From: Gnetum montanum
Taxonomy: Eukaryota; Streptophyta; Gnetopsida; Gnetales; Gnetaceae
Reading direction: 5' to 3'
DNA: 64,000 nucleotides
Assembly: GCA_015680685.1 (NCBI GenBank)
Contig: MNCI01002337.1
Location: forward strand, 232,744 to 296,743
Position 1 is the stretch's first letter. Every line of letters starts with the position of its first letter. A program made the position numbers and the translations under genes. The notes under the pieces are model-generated. The model worked only from the letters and a program-made list of their open reading frames with translations. It searched no databases and was not told the origin of the DNA. Of this stretch, positions 24,840-36,840 are shown one piece after another.

Positions 24840-25990
24840 CAATCATAGCAGGATGTCATCATAGGTAATAACATGTTATATCATAAATTATAAAATGGCA
24901 TACTGCTAACCTATGTGAGCAAAGACTTAGTAAAAATAATTGTTGAGCAAGTCCACAAAAGATTGTGCAAAGGTCATAGAGCACCTAGGGAAATGATAGA
25001 AAAAATCATATTGCTAGGTTACTATTAGCCTTACATGGAGAGCAATTGTGTCTTGAAAGTAAAAACATGTGACACTTGTCAGTGGCATAGCAACTTAATG
25101 CACATGCCACCAACTAAATTGCATACAATGCAAATCATGTGGTCATTCTACCGTTGGGACCTCAACATCATCCAACCAATAATTGCTAAGTCCTCCATGA
25201 GGCATAGCTTCATAATAACCACAATGGAATATTTCACCAAGTGGGTCAAAGCTATTCCCCTTAGGAAGAAAACATTGTAGTAGGTCTACAAATTTTTGTT
25301 GGACAACATAGTGATCCATTTTTCTTTGGCCATGACCATAGTGATGAACAATGAACCATAATTTAGCAACACTAAAACCAAAGTCTTTTGTGAGCACTTT
25401 GGCATCAAGCACTTCTTTTCATTGCCATACTACCCTTAGGCAAACAACCAAGCAGAGACCACCAACAAGATCATTGATAGCCTTCTCAATAAGATGCTAA
25501 ATAATAGCAAATGGTGATGGCATGAATAACTAGTCTATTCACTTTGGGCCTACCACACGATGCATCAAATGGTAACAAGTATGATGCCTTACAACCTTGT
25601 TTATAGATCTGAAGTCATTTCTCCACTCAAATTATAGGTTCGATCACTTTGGATGATCCTCTTAGATTTCATTGATGAAGGTTAGAATAATGAGTTGAGA
25701 ATTGTAGACCTTAACTCAATCGAGGAGGAGCACATTCATACACATGATCACATCAAGTGGTATCAAGAAAAGAAATGGAAAAAACATCATCACAACTAGC
25801 ATCAACACACAATCAGCAGAGGGGACCTAGTCCTCAAAGTTGTTTACAAGCCTGCAGATAAATTCTCAGCCAACTAGAAAGGGCATTTCCTAGTCATTAA
25901 GGCCTACGACAATAGAGCTTCCAAGCTTGCTGATGAAGTTGGAAATGAATTTTTCAATTTCATTATTCGTATTTGAAGCCATACTATATC
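24840..25990 (+). pseudogene. Element K integrase
   Basis: The HHCC zinc-binding region is recognisable from HKRLCKGHRA (about 24956) to CDTCQWHS (about 25072). The catalytic core has FTKWVKAIPL, and PYYP.ANNQAETTNKIIDSLL with the catalytic Glu retained. The two catalytic Asp residues look mutated (WDLNII and MNNEP). The C-terminal region contains RGDLVLKVVYK and KGHFLVIKAYDN. The reading frame has many stops. Integrase joins element DNA to the genome. Confidence 0.83.
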
Positions 25991-26029
25991 TAGCACGTAG
26001 CACTGCACCTCAATGAAATAAGGTAAGCA

Positions 26030-26364
26030 CTCATCTATTACAATGCTAAACTAGCACAACTCACTCAATATGATGCTAAACTAGCACAAGAATACACTAT
26101 GACTATAAACTAGCATAGCACATTAGCTACAATGCTAAACTGGCATAGACATCTGCTACAATACTAAATTGGCACAACATGTCTACTATGATGCTAAACT
26201 AGCATAGTAGATGTTTGCTATGATGCTATACTAGCACAACATGCCTGCTATGATGCTAAATTGGCATAGCAGTCCACTATGACTATAAACTGACACAACC
26301 AGTCCACGATGACTTTAAACTAGTAGTCCATCATGACTTTAAGCTAGTAGTTCACCATGACTCT
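26030..26364 (+). repeat. 3' tandem-repeat array of element K, left part
   Basis: About ten irregular units of 30-45 bases contain (T/A)ATGCTAAACTAGCACAAC or ATGACTATAAACTAGCATAG. The array is cut by insertion of element B and continues after 35789. Tandem repeats in the 3' untranslated part are typical of Tat/Ogre elements. Confidence 0.8.
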
Positions 26365-26969
26365 TGATTAGTGATGAGGTACCCCTACACTCAATCATAC
26401 AAATATGAGCGTTACATGCATGATCCGATTGAACTCCATAGACTAAGTGCCTACACGCCTTATGGAACACCTAAGGTTAATCAATCATTATCCTCCCAAG
26501 CTTACTTATATTTGTCACAGTTGTATGGTTAAGTAAGCTTGAGGCATGTGAATTTTATATATTTTATGTTTTTATTGCCTATTCTAAGAGAGGAAAGGGG
26601 TGAAAAGACTAAGTCCTTAAGAAAGCATTTAAACAATTAACAATAATTAAAGTCCTATTTAGCTTAGTCCATGCATTACAAGGTTTATCCAAAAGTTTGT
26701 CTTTATTTCCTTACACAATTGTGTGCTCAGGTATAGAAATACTCGAATAAAGATCCGTTCACTTTGGGACTCCTACTGCAAGCACATAGAAATTATTCTA
26801 ACTTTGGAATGGAAAAATGGCAATAGTTTGACTAAGGTCTAGATCTAGATGGAGAAACAAGGGAGAGCCACCTCTTATTTATAGTACTAATAACAGGCTA
26901 TGATATCATGTATGCGATATCGTAGGGAAGGATGTGATATCGCAGCCCATGCGATATCGTGTCCCATCA
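26365..26969 (-). repeat. Element B left (3') LTR and polypurine tract
   Basis: It begins TGATTAGTGATGAGGTACC, a slightly mutated form of TGATGAGTGGCGAGGTACC, and ends GTGTCCCATCA. The next bases TACCCCCATG (26970-26979) read on the minus strand as the polypurine tract CATGGGGGTA. The minus-strand TATA box CTATAAATAAGAGG is at 26872-26885, preceded by GATATC-containing dyads at 26900-26962. Confidence 0.92.
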
Positions 26970-27470
26970 TACCCCCATGACTAAATAAAAACTCATCCTC
27001 GAGTTCCTTAAAAAATATTGGGAAGGTATGGGATTATTGACTTGAATGGAACTAATGGTAAATGGGATGACATGTGAATGGATCATCATTACAGAACATG
27101 ACAAAACTAGTGTTCACAACAACAAGAGTGAACACTTTATACATTTGACATCAGGCCTTATTTGGTAGCTGAGAGAGAAGAGTGAAGAGAGAAGAAGTCT
27201 GCTACTACCAATGCCAAGATTGTGCCTTTCATTATCCATCCATAAGCGCGCCATCAATCTTGCTCCTTGCACAGCTGCTTCAGCACTGATTCATTCCAAG
27301 TGTTTCCTCCAAATCCAATCCATTGTTGTATGATTGCTATCTACACACATAACACAATCTTATATTAGCGAGGGTAAATGAATCATAATGCAATTGATAC
27401 CTTACTTTGGTGTAAGGTCCATTGGTTGAGTTGTGATATGGATGATACAGATTTGGAGATATAATATTGG

Positions 27471-27563
27471 TGCCTACCCGAGGTGTAGGGGTTTGGAAAA
27501 AATCAAAANTGTCCTGGTCCAATTTTTTTGATTTTTTCCAAACCCCTACACCTCGGGTAGGCA
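27471..27563. repeat. Perfect 38-base inverted repeat around a single N
   Basis: Bases 27471-27508 are the exact reverse complement of 27526-27563, with N at 27509 between them and a 280-base gap directly after. Element C (60248-60300) has the same sequence without the fold-back, so this is most likely an assembly join in which one piece was placed in the wrong orientation. Confidence 0.85.
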
Positions 27564-27843
27564 NNNNNNNNNNNNNNNNNNNNNNNNNNNNNNNNNNNNN
27601 NNNNNNNNNNNNNNNNNNNNNNNNNNNNNNNNNNNNNNNNNNNNNNNNNNNNNNNNNNNNNNNNNNNNNNNNNNNNNNNNNNNNNNNNNNNNNNNNNNNN
27701 NNNNNNNNNNNNNNNNNNNNNNNNNNNNNNNNNNNNNNNNNNNNNNNNNNNNNNNNNNNNNNNNNNNNNNNNNNNNNNNNNNNNNNNNNNNNNNNNNNNN
27801 NNNNNNNNNNNNNNNNNNNNNNNNNNNNNNNNNNNNNNNNNNN
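27564..27843. other. Assembly gap (280 N)
   Basis: A run of unknown bases in the post-pol spacer of element B. Confidence 0.99.
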
Positions 27844-28902
27844 TCCACTAAAATATATACTACTGATACAACTAGCAATGAGGTGATAAATGGAGAAAGA
27901 ATGATGGAAAGAAGAGAATGGAATGGAATCTCAAGAACAAGGTGGTGTACAGCCCCTTGTGTATTAATGATTAATGTGAATTAGCAAATCCCATTCCAAA
28001 TTCAGCCTCAAACAAACCACATTTAGTGAATTCACATTAATACATTTTGCCCATCCATCCACTTGAAGTAACAAGAATGCTTCCACCAAAGAGCCACCAT
28101 CATTCCAATGAAATGAAAGAGGAGAAAGTAGGAAGTGAGAAGGGCCTTAGTTAGAGGGAACATATTTTTAGTTCCATAATCAGTGCTTGTAGCCCAAATG
28201 ATTATTTCGTCTAAGGGGTGTGCTTTGAATTCTCATTATTTTTTTTTGCGTGAGGACCACACCATGCGAAGACTTATTATTTTTTATTTGCTCAGCTTCC
28301 CAATATGAAGGTAACATCAAAATAGTAAGAAAACTCAAGAACAAAACATCCAAGCACCCAAGAAAATGGCCAACACAAATGCATCAAGTTCCCTTGAGGC
28401 CACACCCTTTTCAATCTTTGAGTCCTTCCTTAGTTTGAGAAACGCCTAGTCACCGATTCATTGATAGTTCTTATTATTTTGAAGAAAAGGGACTGTATAG
28501 TTCCAAGACAAGAGAGACCATAGAGATTTATGGATGCATGGATTATGTGGACTCATTGCCTGCTATATCAAAAGAACCATACCTTAGTATCAACATCATA
28601 ACTTAAAGGTAAAAACCAAACATTAGCAACCAATAGAAAATAGTTCATACCATCATTAATAGCACTTATTAGGTGACAAACTTAACAAAATGGATAATAC
28701 ACACACAAATAAAATAAAAAGTATAAACAATGTTGTAAAACAAAAACAAAAAAAGTTAAAGAAATTTGTAAAACAAGAATGTGCAAAACAAAAATGCGTA
28801 AAACAAAAACTTAAAAGAATTGAGGGCCTTAATTGATTAGCATGGGTGGCCATCTCCCCCATGACTAAATTGAAAGGGAGAGATTCAAAATAACAAGTGA
28901 GG

Positions 28903-29996
28903 TCATCCACTATCAGAGGTGTAATTTGCACTAGCTGTTCTTAGTTCATGGAAGGGTTTTGTTTGTTGCACATTGACTAGTAATCTCTTATTAGGGCTTT
29001 CAGGCTTATATATTGTCATGGCTCCTGAGGGGAAGGTTGTATGAATAATGTAAGGTCTTTCCCACAATGTTTGAAATTTCATACGTTGTGGTACATGTGT
29101 GGGGTTCCAATAAAGGACCTTATCTCCTAGTTGGTACTTAACCTTTTGAATTCTTAAGTCATGACGTTGCTTGTTATGTGCCTTGTGTAACTTGTTTAAT
29201 GATAGGGCAACTAATCGATTCTCGTCTAGCATGTTTAAAGTTGTCAATCTTTGTTTTTGTGCTAGATCAAGGTCAAGGTGGAGGTCACATTCCATGGACA
29301 GTGTACGAAGCTTGGTTTGAATTGGAAGCTTTGGGAGTTTTCTATACACTAACTCATAGGGAGAGTAGCCTGTAGGGAGTTTCCAAGTGGAAAGGTATGC
29401 GCAGAGAGCATCATTTAGTTTAGTTCTCCAATCTCACCTATATTTGCTAATTGTCCTTGTTAATATTCTAGTAATCTCTCGATTAGTGACCTTGGCTTGG
29501 CCATTAGCTTGGAGGTGATAAGGTGTAGTCAATTTATGTTCAACCCCTAAGTGTTGCATCAATTTTCTAAAGGTTGCACCTGTGAAATGTGTTCCTTTAT
29601 CTGAGATAAGTGCATGCAACATACCAAACCTATTTACAACTTGTTGTTGTACAAATCGTGCAGCTATAGACGATGTGCATTTTGTTACAGCAACTGCTTC
29701 AGCCCATTTTTTTAGATAGTCAACAACAATAATGATATAAGCTTTTTCATTTGACGTTGGTGTAATGGGCCCCATAAAGTCTATTCCCCAAATGTTGAAG
29801 GGTTTCAAAGGTTTAATCCATTGTTGTGGACCCTCCATTCCAGCAGTCTTTCCACCATCATGTTTATAGTGCTCACAGGATTGGATAAAATGATGGGTGC
29901 CCTAAAATAGTGTTGGCCAGTAATATCCTGCAAGAAGGATCTTGATAGTCGTTCATCTCCCTGCATTGTGACCCCCACAAGGGCCCTCATGATCAT
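28903..29996 (-). pseudogene. Element B integrase
   Basis: The frame 29434-29838 holds the catalytic core: FNIWGIDFMGPITP (first Asp), then FGMLHALISDKGTHFTG (second Asp), then HLQANGQAKVTNREI. In the last motif the catalytic Glu of the usual QAE is replaced by Lys (codon 29491-29493 on the minus strand), which should abolish strand transfer. Upstream at 29805-29996 is the tail of the zinc-binding region. The frame 28903-29349 encodes the C-terminal part (KYQLGDKVLYWNPTH, FQTLWERPYIIH, GAMTIYKPE). The pieces are in different frames. Confidence 0.88.
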
Positions 29997-30341
29997 CCTG
30001 GAGAACTCTTAGTTGGTCCACATCGGATACACACCATCGAACCAGGCCATCAGAATAGACTTTGTAAAGTTATCCTTTGATCTCCATGAAGTACTTGGTT
30101 TTGTGAAGAAACTGTTGCTTCTTCCTAAATTCCAACCCCTATGGTGTTTGTTGAGAAAGGAGATAAGTGAGAATGCTAATATACCAGTTCGTGTCCATGG
30201 GTTGGTTATTCACTACATTGGCAATGAGGGTTTCATTAGGAAAATGATTAGATATGGCATATTTGTCCTCTTTGTTGTCCCAGCACAACCGAGATCTACG
30301 TTCTTAGTGCCCTTTCAATCTACTATTGTTAGATCGAACTC

Positions 30342-30640
30342 CTAAAGGATTACTAACCAACGTATAATACGAGGGCTAATCATTGGCTTGTTCATGAGGA
30401 ACCTAATTGCACTATTATCCGTATGAATGTACACTTTGTAGCCTAACACATAGTGCCTAAATTTTTCTAGTGCAAACACTACAACCATTAATTCCTTTTC
30501 TATATTTGTGTAGTTGAGTTGTGCACCAGCGATACTCTTACTCACACAGTGGATGTAATAAGGGCATTTTTGTTCATCTAACTGTGTCAATATGGCTCCT
30601 AAGGCATAATTAGATGCATTGGTCATTATATGGAATGGTC
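30342..30640 (-). pseudogene. Element B RNase H
   Basis: The 94-residue frame starts TNASNYALGAILTQLDEQ, where the first catalytic Asp of the family D-A-S motif is Asn. It retains NYTNIEKELMVVVFALEKFR (Glu) and YIHTDNSAIRFLMNKP (Asp). It follows RT without a break and precedes the integrase zinc region, the normal gypsy order. Confidence 0.85.
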
Positions 30641-30899
30641 TAGACTAGTCAAGGGTTTGTAGAATGGGAGTTTCTACAAGCCTTTATTTTAGGGTTTGGA
30701 ATGCTTGTTCACATTCCCTGGTTTATTCGAATGGTGCATCCTTCTTTGTTAATTCTACCAACAGTTTGGCAATCTTGGAAAAGTTCTCAATGAATCTTCT
30801 ATAGTATCTAGTGTGTCCAAGAAATGACCAAATATCTTTGACAGTTTCTGGTTGTCGGGTGATTCCTTGGATGAATTTAACCTTTTCTGAGTCTACCTC

Positions 30900-31510
30900 T
30901 ATTCCTGATTGTGAAATCTTGTGCCCTAGTAGTATGCCCTCTTAAACCATCAAATGGCTTTTCTGCTAGTTGAGCTTCAGGTTGGTTTCTACACATCATT
31001 TTAGCACTTGCTCTAATCAGTCTAGGGCTTGATCAAAGTGTGTCCCATAAGTGGAGAAGTCATCCATAAAGACTTCCACTCCGTTCCCTATCTGCTGTTG
31101 AAATATGCTTAGAACTAAACGTTGAAACATGGTAGGAGCATTGCACAAGCTAAATGACATTTGTTTATATGCAAACGTTCCCCAGGGACTGGTGAACATT
31201 TTTTGGCTTGATCTTTTGGTGTTGTTTGTATTTGATTATATCCACTATACCCATCTAGAAAACTATAATAGTGATGCCCTGCTATAGTGTCTAAGACTTG
31301 GTCAACGAATGGCAATGAGAAATGATCCTTGAATGTTGCCATGTTCAACAGCCTAAAATCTATACACACCCTCCATTTGCCTCCCTTCTTAGGCACGATT
31401 ACTAGAGGACTAACCCATTCACTATCAACAATGGGATATATGAACCCAACCTTGAGGAGCTGTTCTATCTCTTCTTTTACTATTTGTTTCAATTTTGGGT
31501 TTAATCACCT
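30900..31510 (-). pseudogene. Element B reverse transcriptase (Athila-like)
   Basis: The frame 31115-31492 contains EEIEQLLKVGFIYPI, SEWVSPLVIVPKKGGKWRVC, IDFRLLNMATFKDHFSLP, FVDQVLDTIAGHHYYSFLDG and YSGYNQIQ. A frameshift follows, and 31017-31199 continues with SPWGTFAYKQMSFSLCNAP and the catalytic VEVFMDDFSTYG. Both active-site Asp residues are present. The gapped region 30640-30900 holds the thumb and connection segments with stops. Confidence 0.9.
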
Positions 31511-31600
31511 CTCTGGTTGTTTTCAAGGTTTCATGGAGTGGTTTATGTAAATCCTATGCTGGCATATCCTAGGATCTATTCTAGTTAACTTGGGATATGA

Positions 31601-32420
31601 CTAGGCAAAGGATTTTGACCACTTATTTATCACTTTCAGTAGTATTTCTTTTTGGTTGGGATCAAGTTTTGCATTGATAATTATCGATTTTCCATTTTCA
31701 AGATTCATATATTCTAGACTGGTGGGCAATGATTTCAGATTGAGGGGCTCTTGTTTAAATCTCTTAGGAATTTCCAACTTCCCCCAGTTGATGTTTTCAA
31801 GGCTAAGGTTGGGAAGTTGGCAATGGACTTGCCCAAGTATGTCTGTGCTTCTAATGTAAGCACTAGTTATTCCCTCAGTTAATTCCATGCATGTTATTGA
31901 GTCACTCTCTTGATCAGCCATCAGTCATAGGGTGTCCTCTTGTCGTGTGGTTGCTACATATAGGAACCTTTGTATATTAACTTCTTGTGCACACCGATCA
32001 CATGTAGGCAATGCTAAACTTCGCATAACCCATGATTTTTGCACGTAATGGCACCCTGTGTCACTGTATGCGATGCATGAAACTTTCTTCCTCTCAATCC
32101 TTCTGAAAGTGTTTTTCTTGGATATTTCCAAGGAAAGATCATAGATTCCTAGGTGTGCATCTATCGTACTTAGCCATGCTCTTCCCATTATTACTAGGAA
32201 GTTCCCCTTACTGTTAGTTACCTGTATCACTAGGAAATTCGTTGGATATGACCACCCACAAATAGTGGTAATGATGTCCTCCACTAGTCCCAAGGGGACA
32301 GTGATGGTGGTCAGACAGCTCAAGTTGAATGTTACTCTTCCTTAATGGAGGTAGGTTCCAGGCTTTGTACATCTCCTGCGATATTAGGTTGACTTTGGAA
32401 CCTGAGTCTAGAAGAGATTT
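31601..32420 (-). pseudogene. Element B protease and linker to RT
   Basis: The active site LLDSGSKVNLISQEMYKAWN lies at about 32357-32416, with an intact catalytic D-S-G (32400-32408 on the minus strand). A frameshift follows, then the frame 31925-32323 with ITVPLGLVEDIITTICGW and the flap-like NFLVIMGRAWLSTIDAHLG. The linker 31601-31921 ends in LDPNQKEILLKVINKWSKSFA, the usual lead into RT. The homologous regions in C (61950-62520) and D (47404-48420) show the same order. Confidence 0.85.
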
Positions 32421-35056
32421 ACAAGGTCATTCCCAGTGAATTGGAGATAAATTAGGAAACTTCTAGGGTTAGATAATTTCTTAGGAAGGTGGCCCACCTT
32501 AATCTAGTCCATGATGGTATGTGTTAACATAACCGTATGCGTTGAGCTAGATTTTTGGGTCAGAGAAGGTCCTGAAACTTTATTTGGTATGGAGGTGTTT
32601 AGATGTTCAACCGCTTGTGAGGATGAGGGCTTAGTTGGATTGTTGGTTTTGAAGAAAGGTATTTTTGGCATAAGATTGTTAGAACCCAATAAGAATTGAG
32701 TATTTGAAGCCCTCGTGACATTGGGTTGTTGCGGTTGAGTGGGAAATACCCTTTGCATTGTTGGAGCAGTTGGTGGTGGAGCTACCGGCGTAAGAGATGC
32801 GGATGGATTTGAAGGATGGTATGCATGTGGAGTATCTTTCCCAGGGGAAGGAGTCTTAAAATACTCCTAAACTTGGTAGTGACATAGTGGGGTCATGTGA
32901 TTGACAAAGTCACTTGGAGAAACTAGTTGTTGCAGGTAATAGCCTTATGGATCTGGTTGTCAGTAAGGGTATTGTTGTCTCGGCGATGGCATCCCCCATG
33001 ACTATGGGTATTGCCACTACTGGTGTTGCTCGATAGGTTGTGGTAGAGTTCCACTTGGATAATACATTAAAGGTTTTTGGAACTGCCTTGGGTTACCTTA
33101 GGGATAAGGTAACATTCAGGGTGTTTGCCGTTTGTTAAGTCTTGGGTTGAGTGCATACACCCCAGACTCTTACAGATGTGAGATTATTGGGCAACATCCC
33201 TTAGGATGTTCATATTGGCAGATCTCACATCCACCATCATTATTTGTATCAGAGTCCACAACCTCATTGGTGATAGTCATTTTTCCCTTACCCTTGTTAC
33301 GTGCATGGTCTGAATCTCTTCTCTTTTTCTTATCATGGTCACTACTTCACTCCTTAGACTCCTCTATGATTTTTAAAACAGTTTTGAATTTACTGTCTAA
33401 AGAGTCTCACATTTGATCTACCTTATCTGACACTTCAATTATTAAATTTTGAAGTGGCAAGGTTTTTCTATTCACCAACTCTTTGAGTGGTGACTCATCC
33501 TCCTCACATAATCTTACTCCCCTCTTTCGGAGAGAAGGATCGTGGTTATACTCTTCCACACTTTCTCTTTTCCATAGCTCCCCTTCTTCCTTAGCTACTT
33601 GCTCCAAAAATCTATGAAGTTCATGGAACCTAAGTTCAGAAAATCTCCCTTGGGCATATGTTCCAAGGGTTCTCCTGATTTCATGTCTTATCACATCTAC
33701 AAGATGGTGTAGTTGATCTGGTTGTGCATAACCATGGCCTGGGAAACAATGTAGCAATGCATAATATCATCCTATGGTAGCATCCAAGGGTTCATGATTA
33801 CCCTACTTCCATCCTTACATCTACTTATGCAAGTTGGACACTTAGGAGTACATTTGATATTTATTGTTGAACAATTCTAGCATCATAATCCACCTTCAAA
33901 TGGATTCCGGTTCTAAGGACCGGTACCAGCTTTCTGCTTCTTTTATGAGTGTCCTTGGGAACAACTTTAACTTTTTCCACTCATTTTCAATATTCTGCAA
34001 GGCACAGACATCATGGAATGCCTGTAAGTGAATCTGTAGATCAACATTGTATCCCCCTTCAAATCATGGGATATTATTCATGTCTAGTCTCTTGATCCGA
34101 CTATCTTTCTGGTGTCTTGTAGGTATTCTAACAACCTCCGTAATGTCTAACATACTTCGGGTTGCTAGTAGGGGTTCTTCATTGTCATTTCATTCATGAC
34201 ATCTATGATGCCTACACTGTTCCCTACTTTCCATTCTTCCATGTCTTGATTCTCTCAAATGCCCTCATCCTCACTCTCGACTCTCTCGTCGAGGTCTCTC
34301 ATCTTGCTTACCCTTATCCTCACGGTGATGCTCTTTGTGGCTGTGTCCTAATGTGGAAGGAGAGGGTGAATGATGTGATGAAGGTGAAGAAGAAGGGGAA
34401 CCATCGTCATGATGATGTTTGTTACCTTCTCTTTGGTGGCTATAGCTTTGATCGTGATGATGATCAGACTACCCATCCTTATCATGTGTTTGTGTTCCCT
34501 CAGTGAACACTTGGTGTTCATGGGGATCAAAACCAGAATTGTGAATCATGGAGTGTAGGTTTTGATACCCCACCTCCTCACCATCGTTAGGAGGGGGAAC
34601 ATCATTAGATGAAGAACCTATTATAACTGGTTCAACATCTCTAATTTCTCTTAGGATGTGTGGGACCCCTTTTCCCTTCAACGATGTATGGTAGCTCTTC
34701 TTCCGTGAGTCCCTTAAATGTTGCACCATTGTGGGATGGTAATCCCTTATGTCATAATCACTTGCAATGTATTCAACATATAGCTGTGTCATGCCTATCT
34801 GTGCAAGAGCATGAAGGAGCATGTTGGGGACTCCACAATCTAGGGGTAACACTATGTTACCTTGCAAGTCCCACCAATGCAGTTGTTCATCCTGATGGAG
34901 GATAAAGGTAAAATTGGGTATATACTCATCGTGATGAGTATATACCACTTGGTACTGTTGAGGAACTAGCGGTTCTTGGTTACATACATTGTGCCACCGA
35001 CTGTCTCTTGTGTGATCCCTAGGTGATGAAGTACTTTTATGAGAAGAAGAAGACAT
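32421..35056 (-). pseudogene. Element B gag
   Basis: The start at 35056 opens a 195-residue frame (34469-35056) that begins with Ser/His-rich SSSSHKSTSSPRDHTRDSRW. The frame 33407-33757 carries the capsid-like RRTLGTYAQGRFSELRFHEL and the acidic LCEEDESPLKEL. The Pro/Gln-rich C-terminal part, with a Cys-rich box matching CEICQYDHPKGCC of element C, falls at 32500-33300 in several frames. The start is chosen because it is the first Met, 127 bases after the primer site. Confidence 0.82.
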
Positions 35057-35182
35057 TGTTATCTTGTCAATGTGCTATTGACCATTGTTTAAATTTTCTT
35101 CTGATTAACCCTAAGGGTTCGTTTAAGCTTCCCAAAAATGTGGATGATTTCCTATGTTCTACTTAGTGCACAAACAACTTAG

Positions 35183-35201
35183 TCCCTGACAACAGCACCA
35201 A
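35183..35201 (-). other. Element B primer-binding site
   Basis: On the minus strand TTGGTGCTGTTGTCAGGGA follows directly after the LTR end TCATCA. It resembles the tRNA-Asp-type site TGGCGCCGTTGCCGGGGA known from Athila and some Tat elements, with C-to-T and G-to-A type changes. It fixes the orientation of B as minus. Confidence 0.78.
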
Positions 35202-35789
35202 TGATGAGTGGCGAGGTACCCCTACACTCAACCATACGAATATGAGTGTTACACGCGTGATCTAGTCGAACTCCATAAACTAAGTGCCTACACACCTTAT
35301 GGAACATCTAAGGTTAATCAATTTTTGTCCTCCCAAGCTTACTTGTATTTTTCATGGTTGTATGGTTAAGTAAGCTTGAGGCATGTGATTTTTATATCTT
35401 TTATGTTTTTATTGCCTATGCTAAGAGAGGAAAGGGGTGAAGAGACTAAGTCCTTAAGAAAGCATTTAAACACTTAACAATTATTAAAGTCCTATTTAGC
35501 TTAGTCCATGCATTGCAAGGTTTATCCAAAAGTTCATCTTTATTGTTGTACACAATTGTGTGCTCAGGTACAGAATTGCTCGAATAAAGATCTGTTCACT
35601 TTGGTACTCCTATTGCGAGCACATGGAAATTATTCTAACTCTGGAATGGAAAAATGGCAAGAGTTTGGCTAAGGTCTAGATCTAGATGGAGAAACAAGGA
35701 AGAGCTACCTCTTATTTATAGAACTGGAGGTGGGCTGTGATATCACGTATGTGATATCATAGGGAAGGACGCAACATCGTGTCCCATCA
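35202..35789 (-). repeat. Element B right (5') LTR
   Basis: It begins TGATGAGTGGCGAGGTACC and ends GTGTCCCATCA, homologous to 26365-26969. The minus-strand TATA box CTATAAATAAGAGG lies near 35710, with GATATCACGTATGTGATATC dyad sequence beside it at about 35739-35758. Transcription would start leftward from here. Confidence 0.92.
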
Positions 35790-36260
35790 ACTCTAAAATG
35801 GAATAGCTCATCTACTATGACATTAAACTAGCATAGATATCCGCCATGGCTATAAACTAGCATTGAGTAGTTCACTATGACTATAAACTAGCATAGTCAA
35901 TAAGCCAGAACTATAAACTGGCACAACTTATCCACTATGACTAGTGTAGGGTAGTTTGCTAAGACTTTAAACTAGCGCAACATAGTTTGCCAGGATCTTA
36001 AACTAGATTTGACAATCTACTAGGACCTTAAGCTAGTAAAGCCATGGTCTACCAAGACCTTAAACTGGGTTCATAATAAGTTAAACAATAAATCTCTTCG
36101 TCTTGCATCAAGTAAGCGAGTACACTAGTAACCTATGCAATCTATGTAGCTGACATGGCCTTTTGCATCTTTTCACCTATAGTCCACTCACACTTATCTA
36201 TTGAGTGATTTTCTTATCTTCTTGGAGTTATGTTTATAGGATAAAGCCCCCTAGGTGGGT
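35790..36260 (+). repeat. 3' tandem-repeat array of element K, right part, and following spacer
   Basis: Units such as CTATGACTATAAACTAGCAT and ACTTTAAACTAGCGCAAC continue the array of 26030-26364 up to about 36080. About 180 bases of ordinary K sequence follow, up to the insertion of element E at 36261. Confidence 0.78.
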
Positions 36261-36840
36261 TAATGAAGTGTTCAGTTGATACGTCGATTGGGTCGTATTA
36301 ACGGAGCGTCGTTGATGCAGTTGAGTTGATGTGACTCCATTGATGTATCCGTCCATGCATTAACATGACCTTGTTAACGTAGAGTCTGTCTCTTGTTATA
36401 AATATGTGCGTAGCTGCAGCATTTATGGAATCTTTTGGAGTAGTTGTAGCCAAACTCTTGTAGTTTGTTCCCATAAGTGTTAAAATATTTTCCAATTGCC
36501 CACAACAGGTGTGAGAAAGGTGTATAGCTTTTTATTTGAGTGCTAATGTACCTAAGCCCATTGGCATGATCGGTAATAAAGATGAACTTTTTGAGCATTC
36601 CTTGTAGCATTTGGATTTAATCACTTAAGCATTTTAATAGTTTAATATTTCAACACTTTAATAATTTTAGAAGCTTTTATTGTTATCACTTTACTGTTAT
36701 TGTCCTTTCATATTTTATGAGAACCATAGGCACGACCATTTCGAACATATATCAAACACTTGGTAACCTAGTGGCGCTTAACATCTGGTAACCTAGTAGT
36801 GGTTAGGATATGCTCAGGATGTGCACAGAAGATGGAAAAG
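36261..36840 (+). repeat. Element E left LTR, 3' end missing
   Basis: It starts TAATGAAGTGTTCAGTTGAT (the expected TG has become TA). A TATA box TTATAAATATG is near 36398. Its U3 holds repeated TTGATG and TTAAC(A/G) words. Homology to 41074-41787 stops after GATGTGCACAGAAGATGG. Confidence 0.85.

Larger units (their letters stand above)
26980..28902 (-). other. Element B post-pol spacer
   Basis: Non-coding on the minus strand as far as I can see, and homologous to 59744-61720 in C and to parts of F (54206-54560, opposite orientation). It is A-rich at 28690-28815 with repeated (G/T)TAAAACAAAAA words. It includes a 38-base inverted repeat around 27509 and a 280-base gap. No env-like ORF is recognisable. 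Confidence 0.6.
26365..35789 (-). mobile_element. Athila-like Ty3/gypsy element B, full structure but decayed genes
   Basis: Left LTR 26365-26969 and right LTR 35202-35789 are homologous and in the same orientation, and perfect ACTCT duplications flank them (26360-26364 and 35790-35794). Reading leftward: primer site, gag, protease, RT, RNase H, integrase, spacer, polypurine tract, LTR. The RT wording (FLDGYSGYNQIQ, LCNAPTMFQR, VFMDDFS) and the primer site are Athila-type. It is inserted in the tandem-repeat array of K. Its reading frames are the least broken in the window, although none is intact. Confidence 0.93.

Noticed and set aside
26030-26364. Regularly spaced repeats that could suggest a CRISPR array
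   Set aside because: The units are degenerate, spacers are not unique, and the sequence is plant retrotransposon 3' repeat.
27467-27886. Open frames of 110-139 residues across 27564-27843
   Set aside because: They are translations through an assembly gap, and the left part lies in the fold-back join.
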